Under the pieces are notes generated by a model that saw nothing but the letters and a program-made list of their open reading frames with translations, had not been told where the DNA came from and searched no databases. A DNA stretch of 64,000 nt from Sinomonas atrocyanea (GTDB taxonomy: Bacteria; Actinomycetota; Actinomycetes; Actinomycetales; Micrococcaceae). Shown here in pieces: positions 16,126 to 24,654 of the stretch; position 1 is the stretch's first letter, and every line of letters begins with the position of its first letter. Location: contig NZ_JAUSRH010000014.1 in NCBI RefSeq assembly GCF_030811715.1, forward strand, positions 1 to 64,000, read 5' to 3'. Made by a program: the position numbers and the translations under genes.

Positions 16126-16905
16126 ATGACCGACCGCGACACCGGGGCGACCCCGCTTCTGGTGCTGAAGAAGATCACGGCGATCCTGAGCTCCTTCTCG
16201 CTGACGCGCCCCGAGCTCGGGCTCGCCGAGATCCGTTCGATCACCGGCATCCCGCACTCGACCGTGCAGCGCCTCGTGGCGAACATGGCCCAGGAGGGGC
16301 TCCTCGACCGGCACGGCGACAAGTACCGGGTCGGGCTGCGGGTCGCGCACTGGGCCGCCCCGGCCACGCAGGGGCTCGACTACCTCGAGCTCATCACTCC
16401 CGTGCTGCAGCGGCTCCGGGACCAGCTCACGGAGACGGTGTGCCTCTTCCGGGCGTCCGAGGGCCGGCGGGTGTGCGTCGCCCTGGCCGAGACGCGGCAC
16501 ATCCTCCGACGCGCGGTCGAGGTGGGGAGCATCATGCCGCTCCACGTCGGGTCAGCGGGCCGTGTCATCCTCGCGTGGAGCCCGCAGCTCGCCGAGGAGG
16601 TCTACGCGTCCGGGCTGAACGCGATCACCGACCAGACGATCACGAGCCCGGACGAGCTCAAGAAGGCGGTCGCGCAGACGCGGGCCGAGGGCTACGCCAT
16701 CACCATCGGCGAGCGCGTCACGAGCGCGAGCGGCCTCTCCGCGCCCATCTTCGGCCCCCAGGCCGAGCTGTTCGGCGCGCTCAGCGTCATGGGCCCCACC
16801 GCGCGGATGCCCCGCGATGTGTGCGAATCATGGGTCGAGCCCCTGCTCGAAGCCGCAGAGGAGGCCACCCGGCTCCTGGGCGGGAGGATCCCCGCCGCGG
16901 CCTAG
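16126..16905 (+). CDS. IclR-family transcriptional regulator
   Basis: The 259-residue regulator has the N-terminal winged helix (LGLAEIRSITGIPHSTVQRLVANMAQEGLLDR, residues 32-65) and a C-terminal effector domain with ELITPVLQRLRDQLTETVCLF and SAGRVILAWSP. IclR proteins usually control neighbouring catabolic operons in response to their substrate. It is divergent from the ABC/CoA-transferase/lyase operon and is the obvious candidate regulator for it. Confidence 0.92.
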   Translation: MTDRDTGATPLLVLKKITAILSSFSLTRPELGLAEIRSITGIPHSTVQRLVANMAQEGLLDRHGDKYRVGLRVAHWAAPATQGLDYLELITPVLQRLRDQLTETVCLFRASEGRRVCVALAETRHILRRAVEVGSIMPLHVGSAGRVILAWSPQLAEEVYASGLNAITDQTITSPDELKKAVAQTRAEGYAITIGERVTSASGLSAPIFGPQAELFGALSVMGPTARMPRDVCESWVEPLLEAAEEATRLLGGRIPAAA

Positions 16906-16934
16906 GGTGGCCCCCGTCCACAGGCCCCGCCGTG

Positions 16935-16980
16935 CTCAGGCGAGCGGGGAGGCCGACGGCGAGCGGCCGGCGTCGTGCGC
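16935..16980. repeat. 46-bp dispersed repeat, copy 2 (AHDAG family)
   Basis: Identical over 46 bases to 10923-10968. Here it supplies the stop codon and last 14 codons of the amino acid permease gene, read in the same frame as in copy 1 (AHDAGRSPSASPLA). Confidence 0.95.
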
Positions 16981-18402
16981 CGGGGCACCCTCCGCGCGGG
17001 TGCGGGCCCGACGCCGCACGAACGGGTAGACCACCAGCAGCAGCGCGAGCGCGCCGAGGCTCAGCCAGACCTGCGGGGCGGCCTCGGGGTCCAGGGCCAT
17101 GAGGACCACGATGAGCCCGACCGCGGCGAGGACCACCGCGTTGAGCCACGGGTGCAGCCACATCTTCAGGGCCAGCCCGGCGCGCTCCCGGGCGCTCATC
17201 CGGTTGCGCAGCCGCCACTGGGTGAGCGCGACGAACGCGTACACGAACAGGGCCACGCAGCCGGCGGAGTTCATGATGAAGTCGAAGACGTCCTTGGGCG
17301 CGGCGTAGTTCGCGGCGATGGCCCCGTAGCCCACGACCGTGGAGAGGAGGATGGCCTTCCAGGGCACGCCCGCGCGGTTGCGGTCCTCGACCCAGCGCGG
17401 GGCGTAGCCGTGCCTTGCGAGGGCGAACAGCATGCGCGAGCCGGAGTAGAGGCCGGAGTTGAGCACCGAGAGCGCGGCCGTGAGCACCACGGCGTTCATG
17501 ACCTGCTCGGCACCGGGGAGCCCGAACCGGCCGAAGGCGAACGCGAACGGGCTGGCCTTGGCGGGGAGCTCGTCCCAGGGGACGACCATGAGCAGGATCG
17601 CGACCGAGCCGACGTAGAAGAGCAGGATGCGCCAGACCACGGTGTTGGTCGAGCGGGCGACCGCGCGCGCGGGCTGGTCGGACTCGGCGGCGGCCATCGT
17701 GACGATCTCGGTGCCGAAGTAGCTGAAGATGACGACGGCGACGCCGTTGAACACCGCCGTCCAGCCGTGCGGCATGAAGCCGTGGTCGGTGAGGTGGGCG
17801 ACCGACCCGGTGGAGCCCGGGATGACGCCGAAGACGTAGAGGGCGCCGACGCCGAGGAAGACCACGATGGTGGTCACCTTGATCGACGCGAGCCAGAACT
17901 CCGTCTCGCCGAAGGAGCGCAGGGACATCAGGTTCGTGGCCGTGAAGACGAGCATGCCGGCGAGCGCGAACGTCCAGTCCGGCACCGCGGGGAACCACTC
18001 GTGGAAGATCCGGCCGACCACGACCGCCTCGAAGGCGACCACGCCGACCCAGAAGTACCAGTAGAGCCAGCCGATCGTGAACCCGGCCCAGTTGCCCAAC
18101 CCGTCCCGGGCGTACTCCATGAAGGAGCCGACGACGGGCCGGTTCGTGGACATCTCCCCGAGCATCCGCATGACGAGGACCACGAGCGCGCCGCCGATCG
18201 CGTACGAGAGCAGGGCGGCCGGGCCCACGCTGCGGATCACCGAGCCCGAGCCCACGAAGAGGCTCGCTCCGATGATGCCGCCGAGGGCGATCATGGTGAG
18301 GTGCCGCGGCCTGAGGCTCGCGCGGCCGGACTCCGCCGTCCGGTCAGCGCTGGCCCCCGCCTCTGGGCGGGTGGGCGCGGCCACGTTGTCGGGTGCCTGC
18401 AT
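16936..18402 (-). CDS. amino acid permease, APC superfamily (GABA permease/AnsP type)
   Basis: A 12-segment transporter of the AAT family. The N-terminus carries LRPRHLTMIALGGIIGASLFVGSGSVI (first membrane segment with the GGxIG motif), then EMSTNRPVVGSFMEYARDGLGNWAGF. It should import an amino acid or GABA by proton symport. The ATG at 18402 has GGAG seven bases upstream; a GTG at 18447 is in frame and would add 15 residues. The C-terminal 14 residues derive from the dispersed repeat and match the tail of the lyase encoded 6 kb away. Confidence 0.88.
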   Translation of the reverse strand: MQAPDNVAAPTRPEAGASADRTAESGRASLRPRHLTMIALGGIIGASLFVGSGSVIRSVGPAALLSYAIGGALVVLVMRMLGEMSTNRPVVGSFMEYARDGLGNWAGFTIGWLYWYFWVGVVAFEAVVVGRIFHEWFPAVPDWTFALAGMLVFTATNLMSLRSFGETEFWLASIKVTTIVVFLGVGALYVFGVIPGSTGSVAHLTDHGFMPHGWTAVFNGVAVVIFSYFGTEIVTMAAAESDQPARAVARSTNTVVWRILLFYVGSVAILLMVVPWDELPAKASPFAFAFGRFGLPGAEQVMNAVVLTAALSVLNSGLYSGSRMLFALARHGYAPRWVEDRNRAGVPWKAILLSTVVGYGAIAANYAAPKDVFDFIMNSAGCVALFVYAFVALTQWRLRNRMSARERAGLALKMWLHPWLNAVVLAAVGLIVVLMALDPEAAPQVWLSLGALALLLVVYPFVRRRARTRAEGAPAHDAGRSPSASPLA

Positions 18403-18607
18403 GCGGATCTCCGTTCCGTCCGGGGCGGTCGGCGTGGCGCCGATCACAGTGCCCCGTCAGGATGCGCGATCTCCCAGGGAGGGCGCGATGGATGAACTGC
18501 ACTGGCCAACGGGAGACGTCTGGACTGTTCGTCCAGGGGACCGCCTGCGGTGCCGCGCGCCGCGAGGGTGCGGGGCCGGCGTCGGGCGTCCCGGCGAGGG
18601 TGCGGGC

Positions 18608-19873
18608 TCAGGCCCTGCCGAGCCAGGCCGACGCCGCGACCACGAGCGCAGCCGTGCCCATGGTCAGGGTGGGCTGCATGACGGGGGCGAACATCGGCGA
18701 GTGGTTCGCCGGCAGCGAGCTGACCGTCCCGGAGGCCTCCGCTTCCGCATACACCGCGGGGTCGGCGCCGCCGACCCCCCAGTAGGTGTACGGGGTGCCG
18801 AGCGCGGTGGGGACGTCGCTGAAGTCCTCGCTCGCGGTCTGGCGGCCGTAGTCCCCCACCGCGCCGGCGGGGAAGAAGTCCTCGAACGCGGCGGTGACTC
18901 GGGCGGTGGCCTCGGCGTCGTTGTCCGTGAGCGGGTAGCTGTTGTAGACCTCGAAGTCCGGTTCCTTGGGCGAGCCAGACGCGGCGGACTCCGCCCGCGC
19001 GATCCGCTCGATCGCCGCGAGGAGCTGGTCCCGGATGGGCCTGCTGTAGGTGCGGATGTTCAGTTCGAGGACGGCATGGTCATCGATGATGTTGCTCTTG
19101 GCGCCGACCGCGATCCTGCCCACCGTGAGCACGGCGAACTCGCCGGGCTGCACCTCGCGGGCGACGACGCCCTGGAGCCGCACCACCACCATCGAGGCCA
19201 GCACCGCCGGGTCGATGGACAGGTGCGGCATCGAGCCGTGGCTGCCCCGGCCGTAGAGCGTGATGCGGATGCTGTCCGCCATCGACAGGAACGGCCCCTC
19301 GTGCGTGCCCACGGTGCCGGCGGGGTGCACGAGGACGTGCTGGGCGAGGGCGACGTCGGGCGTGGGGATCAGCGCGGCCAGCCCGCCGTCGACCATCGTC
19401 TTCGCGCCGTCGCCGAGTTCCTCCGCGGGCTGGAACAGGGCGATGAGGGTTCCGGCCCATGCCTCGCGCCCCTCGGCGAACAGCCTCGCCGCGCCGAGCA
19501 GGGTGCTGACGTGGACGTCGTGCCCGCAGGCGTGCATGACGTCCGTCTGGTGGCCCTCGTCGTCGGTGGCGACGGCGGTGCTCGCGTAGTCGAGGCCAGT
19601 CGCCTCCCTGACGGGCAGCGCGTCCATGTCGGCGCGGAGCAGGACCGTGGGTCCGTCGCCGTTGGCCAGGACCCCGACGACGCCGGTGCCGCCCACCTTG
19701 GTGTGGACCTCGTACCCGAGCCCGTCGAGCTGCTCGGCCACGACCCCTGAGGTGCGCTCCTCCTGGTGGCTCAGCTCTGGATTGCGGTGGAAGTCCCGGT
19801 ACAGCTCCTCCTGCCAGTGACGGAGGGACTCCTGGCCGGACAGGATCGTGCGTGCGGCTTCGGTGGATGCCAT
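18608..19873 (-). CDS. M20D amidohydrolase (N-acyl amino acid/hippurate hydrolase type)
   Basis: The 421-residue metallopeptidase-fold enzyme shows DFHRNPELSHQE, VLLRADMDALPV, the metal ligands in HACGHDVHVSTLLGAA and QPAEELGDGAKTMV, the dimerisation-domain motif GRGSHGSMPH, and the C-terminal metal histidine in LPANHSPMFAPV. It hydrolyses N-acyl or N-benzoyl amino acids. The amino acid permease lies next to it on the same strand, 160 bases away; this spacer includes a diverged repeat core near 18565. Confidence 0.9.
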   Translation of the reverse strand: MASTEAARTILSGQESLRHWQEELYRDFHRNPELSHQEERTSGVVAEQLDGLGYEVHTKVGGTGVVGVLANGDGPTVLLRADMDALPVREATGLDYASTAVATDDEGHQTDVMHACGHDVHVSTLLGAARLFAEGREAWAGTLIALFQPAEELGDGAKTMVDGGLAALIPTPDVALAQHVLVHPAGTVGTHEGPFLSMADSIRITLYGRGSHGSMPHLSIDPAVLASMVVVRLQGVVAREVQPGEFAVLTVGRIAVGAKSNIIDDHAVLELNIRTYSRPIRDQLLAAIERIARAESAASGSPKEPDFEVYNSYPLTDNDAEATARVTAAFEDFFPAGAVGDYGRQTASEDFSDVPTALGTPYTYWGVGGADPAVYAEAEASGTVSSLPANHSPMFAPVMQPTLTMGTAALVVAASAWLGRA

Positions 19874-19974
19874 GGCTTCTTCCTCGTGCAGCGGGGGATC
19901 CAGCAGTACGCCCCGAGCCTAGTTCCGCCCCGCCCCCCGCGCACGGGTCGGCGGGACGCCACGCGGGTGCCCGG

Positions 19975-21375
19975 CTAGGTCCGCAGGGCGAGCCAGAGGT
20001 GCGCGGCCACGTCCGGATCGTCGAAGTCGACGCCGAGCAGCTCCCCGGCGCGGGTCATCCGGTGCCGCACGGAATTGCGGTGGACGCCGAGGTCGCGGGC
20101 GGTGGCCTCCCAGTGTCCCCGGTGCTTCAGGTAGGCGCGCACCGTGGGCAGCAGCTCCCCGCCCGCCTCCGCGAGCGCGGCGGCCCACTCGTCGGCGGGC
20201 AGCTCGAGCCCATGGCCCACGCGGACCACGGTCCCGGCGGGGGCGTGCGCGGCGGCGTCGGCCACGTGGGCAGCAATCTCGCGCACGCGCCGCAGCGGCA
20301 CCGGCCCTCCCCAAGCCCCGTGCGCGCCTGCCGGCAGCCGCGGTCTGGGCGCGTCGGCCGCGAGGAGCACGTGGAGCAGGCCCCCGGATTCGGTGGCCAG
20401 CGCGCCCTGGGGCAGTCCCTGCCGCGGGGAGCCCGGGGCGAGCACCGCAAGGTACACCGACTCGGGCAGGGCGGCGCCCGTCTGCCGCGCGAGGACGCGG
20501 GCCGCGTCGTCGTGCCCGGCGAGGACCAGGGCCACGAGCATCCCGTCCCCCCGGGCTCGCTCCTCCTCCGCACGGCGCAGCCCCGCGGCCCGGTGGGCCA
20601 GCAGCGTGGAGGCTGTGAGGAAGAGGTGGCGCTCGGCGGGAGCGAGCTGGCCGCCGCGGCCCACCGCGAGGTAGGCGCCGGCCCCCGGCTCCACCGGGTA
20701 CAGCGCAGCGGGGCCCGAGGGGAGCTGCACCGTCGCGGTGGCGCCACGGCCCGCGGTGCGCAGCGCGGCGGTCTCCCGGCGCAGGTCGCCGAGGAGGGAC
20801 GCGGTCGCACCGTCCGCCCCCGCGCACGAGGCCGCCCGGCCGTCTCCCGGCAGGTAGGCGACCCACGTGCCCAGCGCGTGGGCGAGTTCGCGCACGATCG
20901 AGGGCTCGGCGTCGTCCCCCGAGGCGGCCCGCGTGAGGGCGACCTGGAGGCCCAGCAGGGCGGTGAGCTCGGCCTCTCCCCCGCGGCGGACCAGCTCCCA
21001 GTACGCGCGGGACACGGCGAGGAACGGCGACTCGCGCGGGACCGTCAGCAGTGGCAGCCCCGCCTCGGCGCACGCGGCGCGGAGCTCGTCCGGCACCATG
21101 CTGTGCCCCGAGCCGAGGCCGAGCCCGAGGGCTGCGACGCGGCCGGCGACGAGCCGGGCCACATAGGCGCGGGCCGCCTCGGCGCGCTCGGGGCCGTCCC
21201 GGCCGGCCAGCTGCATGCCGACCGTGAGCAGCAGCTCCCCGCCGTCGAGGAACACCGTGGGGTCCTCGAGCTCGGACACATGCACGCCGGTGAGCTCCAC
21301 GCGCGGGAGCGGGACCGGCCAGTAGGGAACCAGGTCCCCGCGCGCGGCGTCGGCAAGCTGGGCGAGGGTGATCAT
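19975..21375 (-). CDS. PucR-family transcriptional regulator
   Basis: The 466-residue protein starts MITLAQLADAARGDLVPYW and has the N-terminal PucR domain (TVFLDGGELLLTVGMQL to about residue 125). It ends in the PucR-type helix-turn-helix VRAYLKHRGHWEATARDLGVHRNSVRHRMTRA. Such proteins activate or repress adjacent amino acid or purine catabolic genes. It is divergent from the aminotransferase operon at 21687 and probably controls it. The ATG at 21375 with GGGGGAAG upstream was chosen; the frame stays open for 81 more codons without family resemblance. Confidence 0.88.
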   Translation of the reverse strand: MITLAQLADAARGDLVPYWPVPLPRVELTGVHVSELEDPTVFLDGGELLLTVGMQLAGRDGPERAEAARAYVARLVAGRVAALGLGLGSGHSMVPDELRAACAEAGLPLLTVPRESPFLAVSRAYWELVRRGGEAELTALLGLQVALTRAASGDDAEPSIVRELAHALGTWVAYLPGDGRAASCAGADGATASLLGDLRRETAALRTAGRGATATVQLPSGPAALYPVEPGAGAYLAVGRGGQLAPAERHLFLTASTLLAHRAAGLRRAEEERARGDGMLVALVLAGHDDAARVLARQTGAALPESVYLAVLAPGSPRQGLPQGALATESGGLLHVLLAADAPRPRLPAGAHGAWGGPVPLRRVREIAAHVADAAAHAPAGTVVRVGHGLELPADEWAAALAEAGGELLPTVRAYLKHRGHWEATARDLGVHRNSVRHRMTRAGELLGVDFDDPDVAAHLWLALRT

Positions 21376-21415
21376 GGCCGCTTCCCCCGCTCCCCGGGGG
21401 TCGGAGTCCGCTCCT

Positions 21416-21494
21416 GCCCACTCTGGCCGGCGGCCCTCGGGGTGGCGCGGGCCGACACGCCGCTGCCGTGGGCGGCGGGAGGGCCAAGGTGGGC
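21416..21494. repeat. large dyad element in the PucR-aminotransferase spacer
   Basis: GCCCACTCTGGCC (21416-21428) pairs with GGCCAAGGTGGGC (21482-21494) at 11 of 13 positions, with a CCGACACGCC block inside. It resembles, in reverse orientation, the elements at 44084-44165 and 51582-51651. The 311-base spacer 21376-21686 also contains a likely but unresolved promoter for the operon near 21640-21655 (TAGTGT). Confidence 0.45.
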
Positions 21495-21686
21495 ACGACG
21501 GCTCGCCACGCCCCGGAGCCATGGTCCGGACGTGGGCGCAGGGCGCGGGCACCCTGCGGCTCCCCGCGCACGTCGTTGTGCATTCAGTCTCATGGGACCC
21601 AAGTATGGGCCAGAACATCTAAAGACCGGCACGCCGGACCCTCCCTAGTGTGGTCCCAGCCACACGAACCACTCTCGGGAGGACCC

Positions 21687-23057
21687 ATGACCGCCGCAAC
21701 CGTTGCACCCTCCGCCGATCCGGCCGCCGTCCCCCAGCGCGCCCGCCGGCTCGTCACCGAGTTGCCGGGACCGCGCTCGCGCGAGCTCGAGGCCGAGCGC
21801 CGCCGCCACGTCACCGAGGGGTTCGGCGTCACGCTGCCGGTGTTCATCGACCGGGCCGAGGGCTCCCTGCTCGTGGACGTGGACCGGAACCGGATCATCG
21901 ACTTCGCCTCGGGCATCGCGGTGACGAGCGTGGGCGCAGCGAACCCGCGCGTGGCCGAGCGCGCCGCCGCCCAGCTGGGCCGCTTCACGCACACGTGCTT
22001 CATGGTCACGGAGTACTCCTCCTTCGTGGAGGTGTGCCGGTGGCTCAACGAGCACACGCCCGGGGACTTCGACAAGCGCACCGCACTCTTCTCGACGGGG
22101 GCGGAGGCGGTCGAGAACGCGGTCAAGATCGCCCGCTCGGCCACCCGGCGCCCGAACGTCCTCGTCTTCGACGAGGCCTACCACGGCCGCACCCAGCTGA
22201 CCATGGCCATGACCGCCAAGGAGAACCCCTACCGCCTCAATTTCGGCCCCCTCCCCGGCGCGGTATTCCGCGGTCCGACGGCGCCCGCGCACCTCGCGCC
22301 GGCCGATCCGGCAGCCTCCGCGGAGTACGTTGCCGAGGCCCTTGCAGGGGTCGAGACGGTCCTCGCCGAGGCGGGTCCCGAGACGTTCGCTGCCATGGTC
22401 GTCGAGCCCGTCCAGGGCGAGGGCGGCTTCGTGGTGCACACGGACGGCTTCCTGGCGGGGCTGCGCGAGATCGCGACGCGGCACGGGATCGTGCTCGTGG
22501 TCGACGAGATCCAGGCCGGCATGGGCCGCACGGGCGCCCTGTTCGCCTCGGAGCACGACGGCGTGGCCGGGGACATCACCCTCTCCGCCAAGGCGCTCGG
22601 CGCGGGCCTGCCGCTCTCCGCCGTCACCGGCCGCGCCGAGCTCATGAACGCCGTCCACCCGGGCGGACTCGGCGGCACGTACGCGGGCAATCCGGTGGCG
22701 TGCGAGGCAGCGCTCGCCGTCTTCGAGCTCCTCGAGGACGGCTCGCTGCTCGCCGGGGCCCGCGGCATCGAGGCGGCGGTGCGGGCACGCTTCGAGCCCC
22801 TCCTCGCGCACGACGGCGTGGCCTCCGTCCGCGGCCGCGGCGCCATGATGGCGGTCGAGTTCGGGGACGCCTCCGGCCCCCGCGCCGACGTCGCCAAGGC
22901 CGCCGCCGCAGCCGCCAACGCCGCCGGGGTCCTCACTCTCACGTGCGGCACCCACGGCAACGTGATCCGGCTCCTGCCGCCCCTCGGCATCGAGCCCGAG
23001 GTCCTCGATGAGGGGCTGGCGGTGCTCGAGGCCGCGATCCGCGGGGCGCTCTCATGA
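21687..23057 (+). CDS. gabT: class III aminotransferase (4-aminobutyrate/5-aminovalerate type)
   Basis: The 456-residue PLP enzyme has FASGIAVTSVGAANPRV, FSTGAEAVENAVKIAR (phosphate loop), EAYHGRT, VVDEIQAGMGRTG and the PLP lysine in LSAKALGAGLPLSAV (near residue 302). It transfers the terminal amino group of GABA or 5-aminovalerate to 2-oxoglutarate. The glutaryl-CoA dehydrogenase further down the operon favours 5-aminovalerate (DavT role), but sequence alone cannot separate the two. GGGAGGA precedes ATG. The stop overlaps the next start by four bases. Confidence 0.9.
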   Translation: MTAATVAPSADPAAVPQRARRLVTELPGPRSRELEAERRRHVTEGFGVTLPVFIDRAEGSLLVDVDRNRIIDFASGIAVTSVGAANPRVAERAAAQLGRFTHTCFMVTEYSSFVEVCRWLNEHTPGDFDKRTALFSTGAEAVENAVKIARSATRRPNVLVFDEAYHGRTQLTMAMTAKENPYRLNFGPLPGAVFRGPTAPAHLAPADPAASAEYVAEALAGVETVLAEAGPETFAAMVVEPVQGEGGFVVHTDGFLAGLREIATRHGIVLVVDEIQAGMGRTGALFASEHDGVAGDITLSAKALGAGLPLSAVTGRAELMNAVHPGGLGGTYAGNPVACEAALAVFELLEDGSLLAGARGIEAAVRARFEPLLAHDGVASVRGRGAMMAVEFGDASGPRADVAKAAAAAANAAGVLTLTCGTHGNVIRLLPPLGIEPEVLDEGLAVLEAAIRGALS

Positions 23058-24388
23058 CCGCGGTCGCGGGGGGCGGCGCGGGCCGCGCCCCGGAGCCCGC
23101 GGTGACCGCGCCCGCGGGCGGCGACCACGCGACGTCGTCCGCCCGAACCCCAGCTGGAGGTGCCCCCACTTTCGGACAGAACCCCCGTCTGGAGCGCAGG
23201 GCGGCGACCGAAGCGCAGGGCATGTCCGCCGCGACGGCCCCGCTCGAGGGGGTTCTGGTCGCCGACTTCTCGCGGGTGCTCGCCGGGCCCCTGGCCACTA
23301 TGACGCTCGCCGACCTCGGCGCGCGGGTGGTGAAGGTCGAGCGGCCCGGGTCCGGGGACGACACCCGGCACTGGGGGCCGCCGTTCTCCGCGACCGGCTC
23401 CACGTACTTCGAGAGCGTGAACCGGAACAAGGAGTCGGTCGAGCTGGACCTCGGCGACCCCGAGGACCTCGCACTCGCGCGGGAGCTCGCGCTGCGGGCC
23501 GACGTGCTCGTGGAGAACTTCAAGCCCGGTGGGCTCGAGCGGCTCGGTCTCGGATACGAGGCGCTGGCTGCCGAGAACCCGGGGCTCGTCTACGCGTCGA
23601 TCTCTGGATTCGGCTCGGCGGGCGGCCGCGACCTCCCGGGGTACGACTTCATCGTCCAGGCCCTCGGCGGCCTCATGTCCATCACCGGGGCACCGGACGG
23701 AACGCCGGGAGCGGGACCGATGAAGGCCGGCGTGGCGCTCGTGGACGTGCTCACCGCCAAGGACGCCACGATCGGCATCCTCGGGGCCCTGACCGAGCGG
23801 GTCCGGACCGGGCGTGGCCGCAGGGTCGAGGTGCACCTGCTCTCCTCGCTCCAGGGCGCGCTGGCGAACCAGGCCCAGGCCTACCTCGGCGCCGGCGTGG
23901 TGCCGGGCCGCATGGGCAACGAGCATCCGTCGATCGTGCCGTACCAGCTGCTCGCCACCGCGGACGCACCCCTGGCCGTCGCGGCGGGCAACGACTCCCA
24001 ATTCACCCGGCTGTGCGAGGCGATCGGCGCCCCGGACCTCGCCGAAGACCCGCGGTTCTGCACGAACAGGGCCCGGGTGGCCCACCGGGCCGAGCTCGTC
24101 CCGCTGCTCGAGGCCGGGCTCTCCGGCGCCTCCGCCGGGGCCTGGCAGGACAAGCTCACAGCGCTCGGCATTCCTTGCGGGCGCGTGGCCGACATCGGGG
24201 AAGGCCTGGACTACGCCGAGTCGCTCGGGCTCTCGCCCACGGTGGAGGTCCACGACCCCGCCGGCACCGTGATCGGCCGGCAGGTGCGCCACCCCATCAC
24301 CTGGATGCCCCCGCTGCCGCCGCGCACCCAGGCGCCGCCCTCGCTGGGAGCCGACACGGCCGACGTCGTCCGCTGGCTCCGTACCTGA
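23054..24388 (+). CDS. CaiB/BaiF family CoA transferase (possible glutarate-CoA transferase)
   Basis: The family core begins at residue 57 (MSAATAPLEGVLVADFSRVLAGPLATMTLADLGARVVKVERP) and continues with DVLVENFKPGGLERLGLG and GFGSAGGRDLPGYDF. The first 56 residues are unconserved, so translation may start at the ATG at 23223; the ATG at 23054 overlaps the gabT stop. The stretch equivalent to the catalytic-Asp region reads VEVHLLSSLQ, with Ser instead of Asp. In this context it would make glutaryl-CoA from succinyl-CoA and glutarate, as the animal SUGCT protein does. The stop codon is part of the first unit of a 22-bp repeat array. Confidence 0.85.
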   Translation: MTAVAGGGAGRAPEPAVTAPAGGDHATSSARTPAGGAPTFGQNPRLERRAATEAQGMSAATAPLEGVLVADFSRVLAGPLATMTLADLGARVVKVERPGSGDDTRHWGPPFSATGSTYFESVNRNKESVELDLGDPEDLALARELALRADVLVENFKPGGLERLGLGYEALAAENPGLVYASISGFGSAGGRDLPGYDFIVQALGGLMSITGAPDGTPGAGPMKAGVALVDVLTAKDATIGILGALTERVRTGRGRRVEVHLLSSLQGALANQAQAYLGAGVVPGRMGNEHPSIVPYQLLATADAPLAVAAGNDSQFTRLCEAIGAPDLAEDPRFCTNRARVAHRAELVPLLEAGLSGASAGAWQDKLTALGIPCGRVADIGEGLDYAESLGLSPTVEVHDPAGTVIGRQVRHPITWMPPLPPRTQAPPSLGADTADVVRWLRT

Positions 24389-24612
24389 CTCCGCAACCCG
24401 CCGTACGTGACTCCGCAACCCGCCGTACGTGACTCCGCAACCCGCCGTACGTGACTCCGCAACGCGACGTACGTGACTCCGCAACGTTGAGGAGCCACCT
24501 CCGTCCCGCTGAGGAGTCACCTCCGTCCCGCTGAGGAGTCACCTCCGCAGCATTGAGGAGTCACCTCCGCAGCGTTGAGGAGTCACCTCCGCAGCGTTGA
24601 GGAGCCACTTCC
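24381..24612. repeat. 22-bp tandem array, five direct plus six inverted units
   Basis: Five units with GTACGTGACTCCGCAACCCG as their first 20 bases begin at 24381, 24403, 24425, 24447 and 24469. Six units in opposite orientation, containing TTGAGGAGTCACCTCCG, follow with the same 22-bp spacing. The RNA could fold into a very long hairpin. The array overlaps the CoA transferase stop codon and fills the spacer before the dehydrogenase gene at 24655. There are no unique spacers, so this is not a CRISPR array. Confidence 0.95.
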
Positions 24613-24654
24613 ACCCCTCCTCCACACCCTCAGACGTGAAAGGAACCCACCGCC

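Noticed and set aside
24381-24612. CRISPR array
   Set aside because: The 22-bp units abut directly, with no unique spacers, they change orientation, and no cas genes are present.
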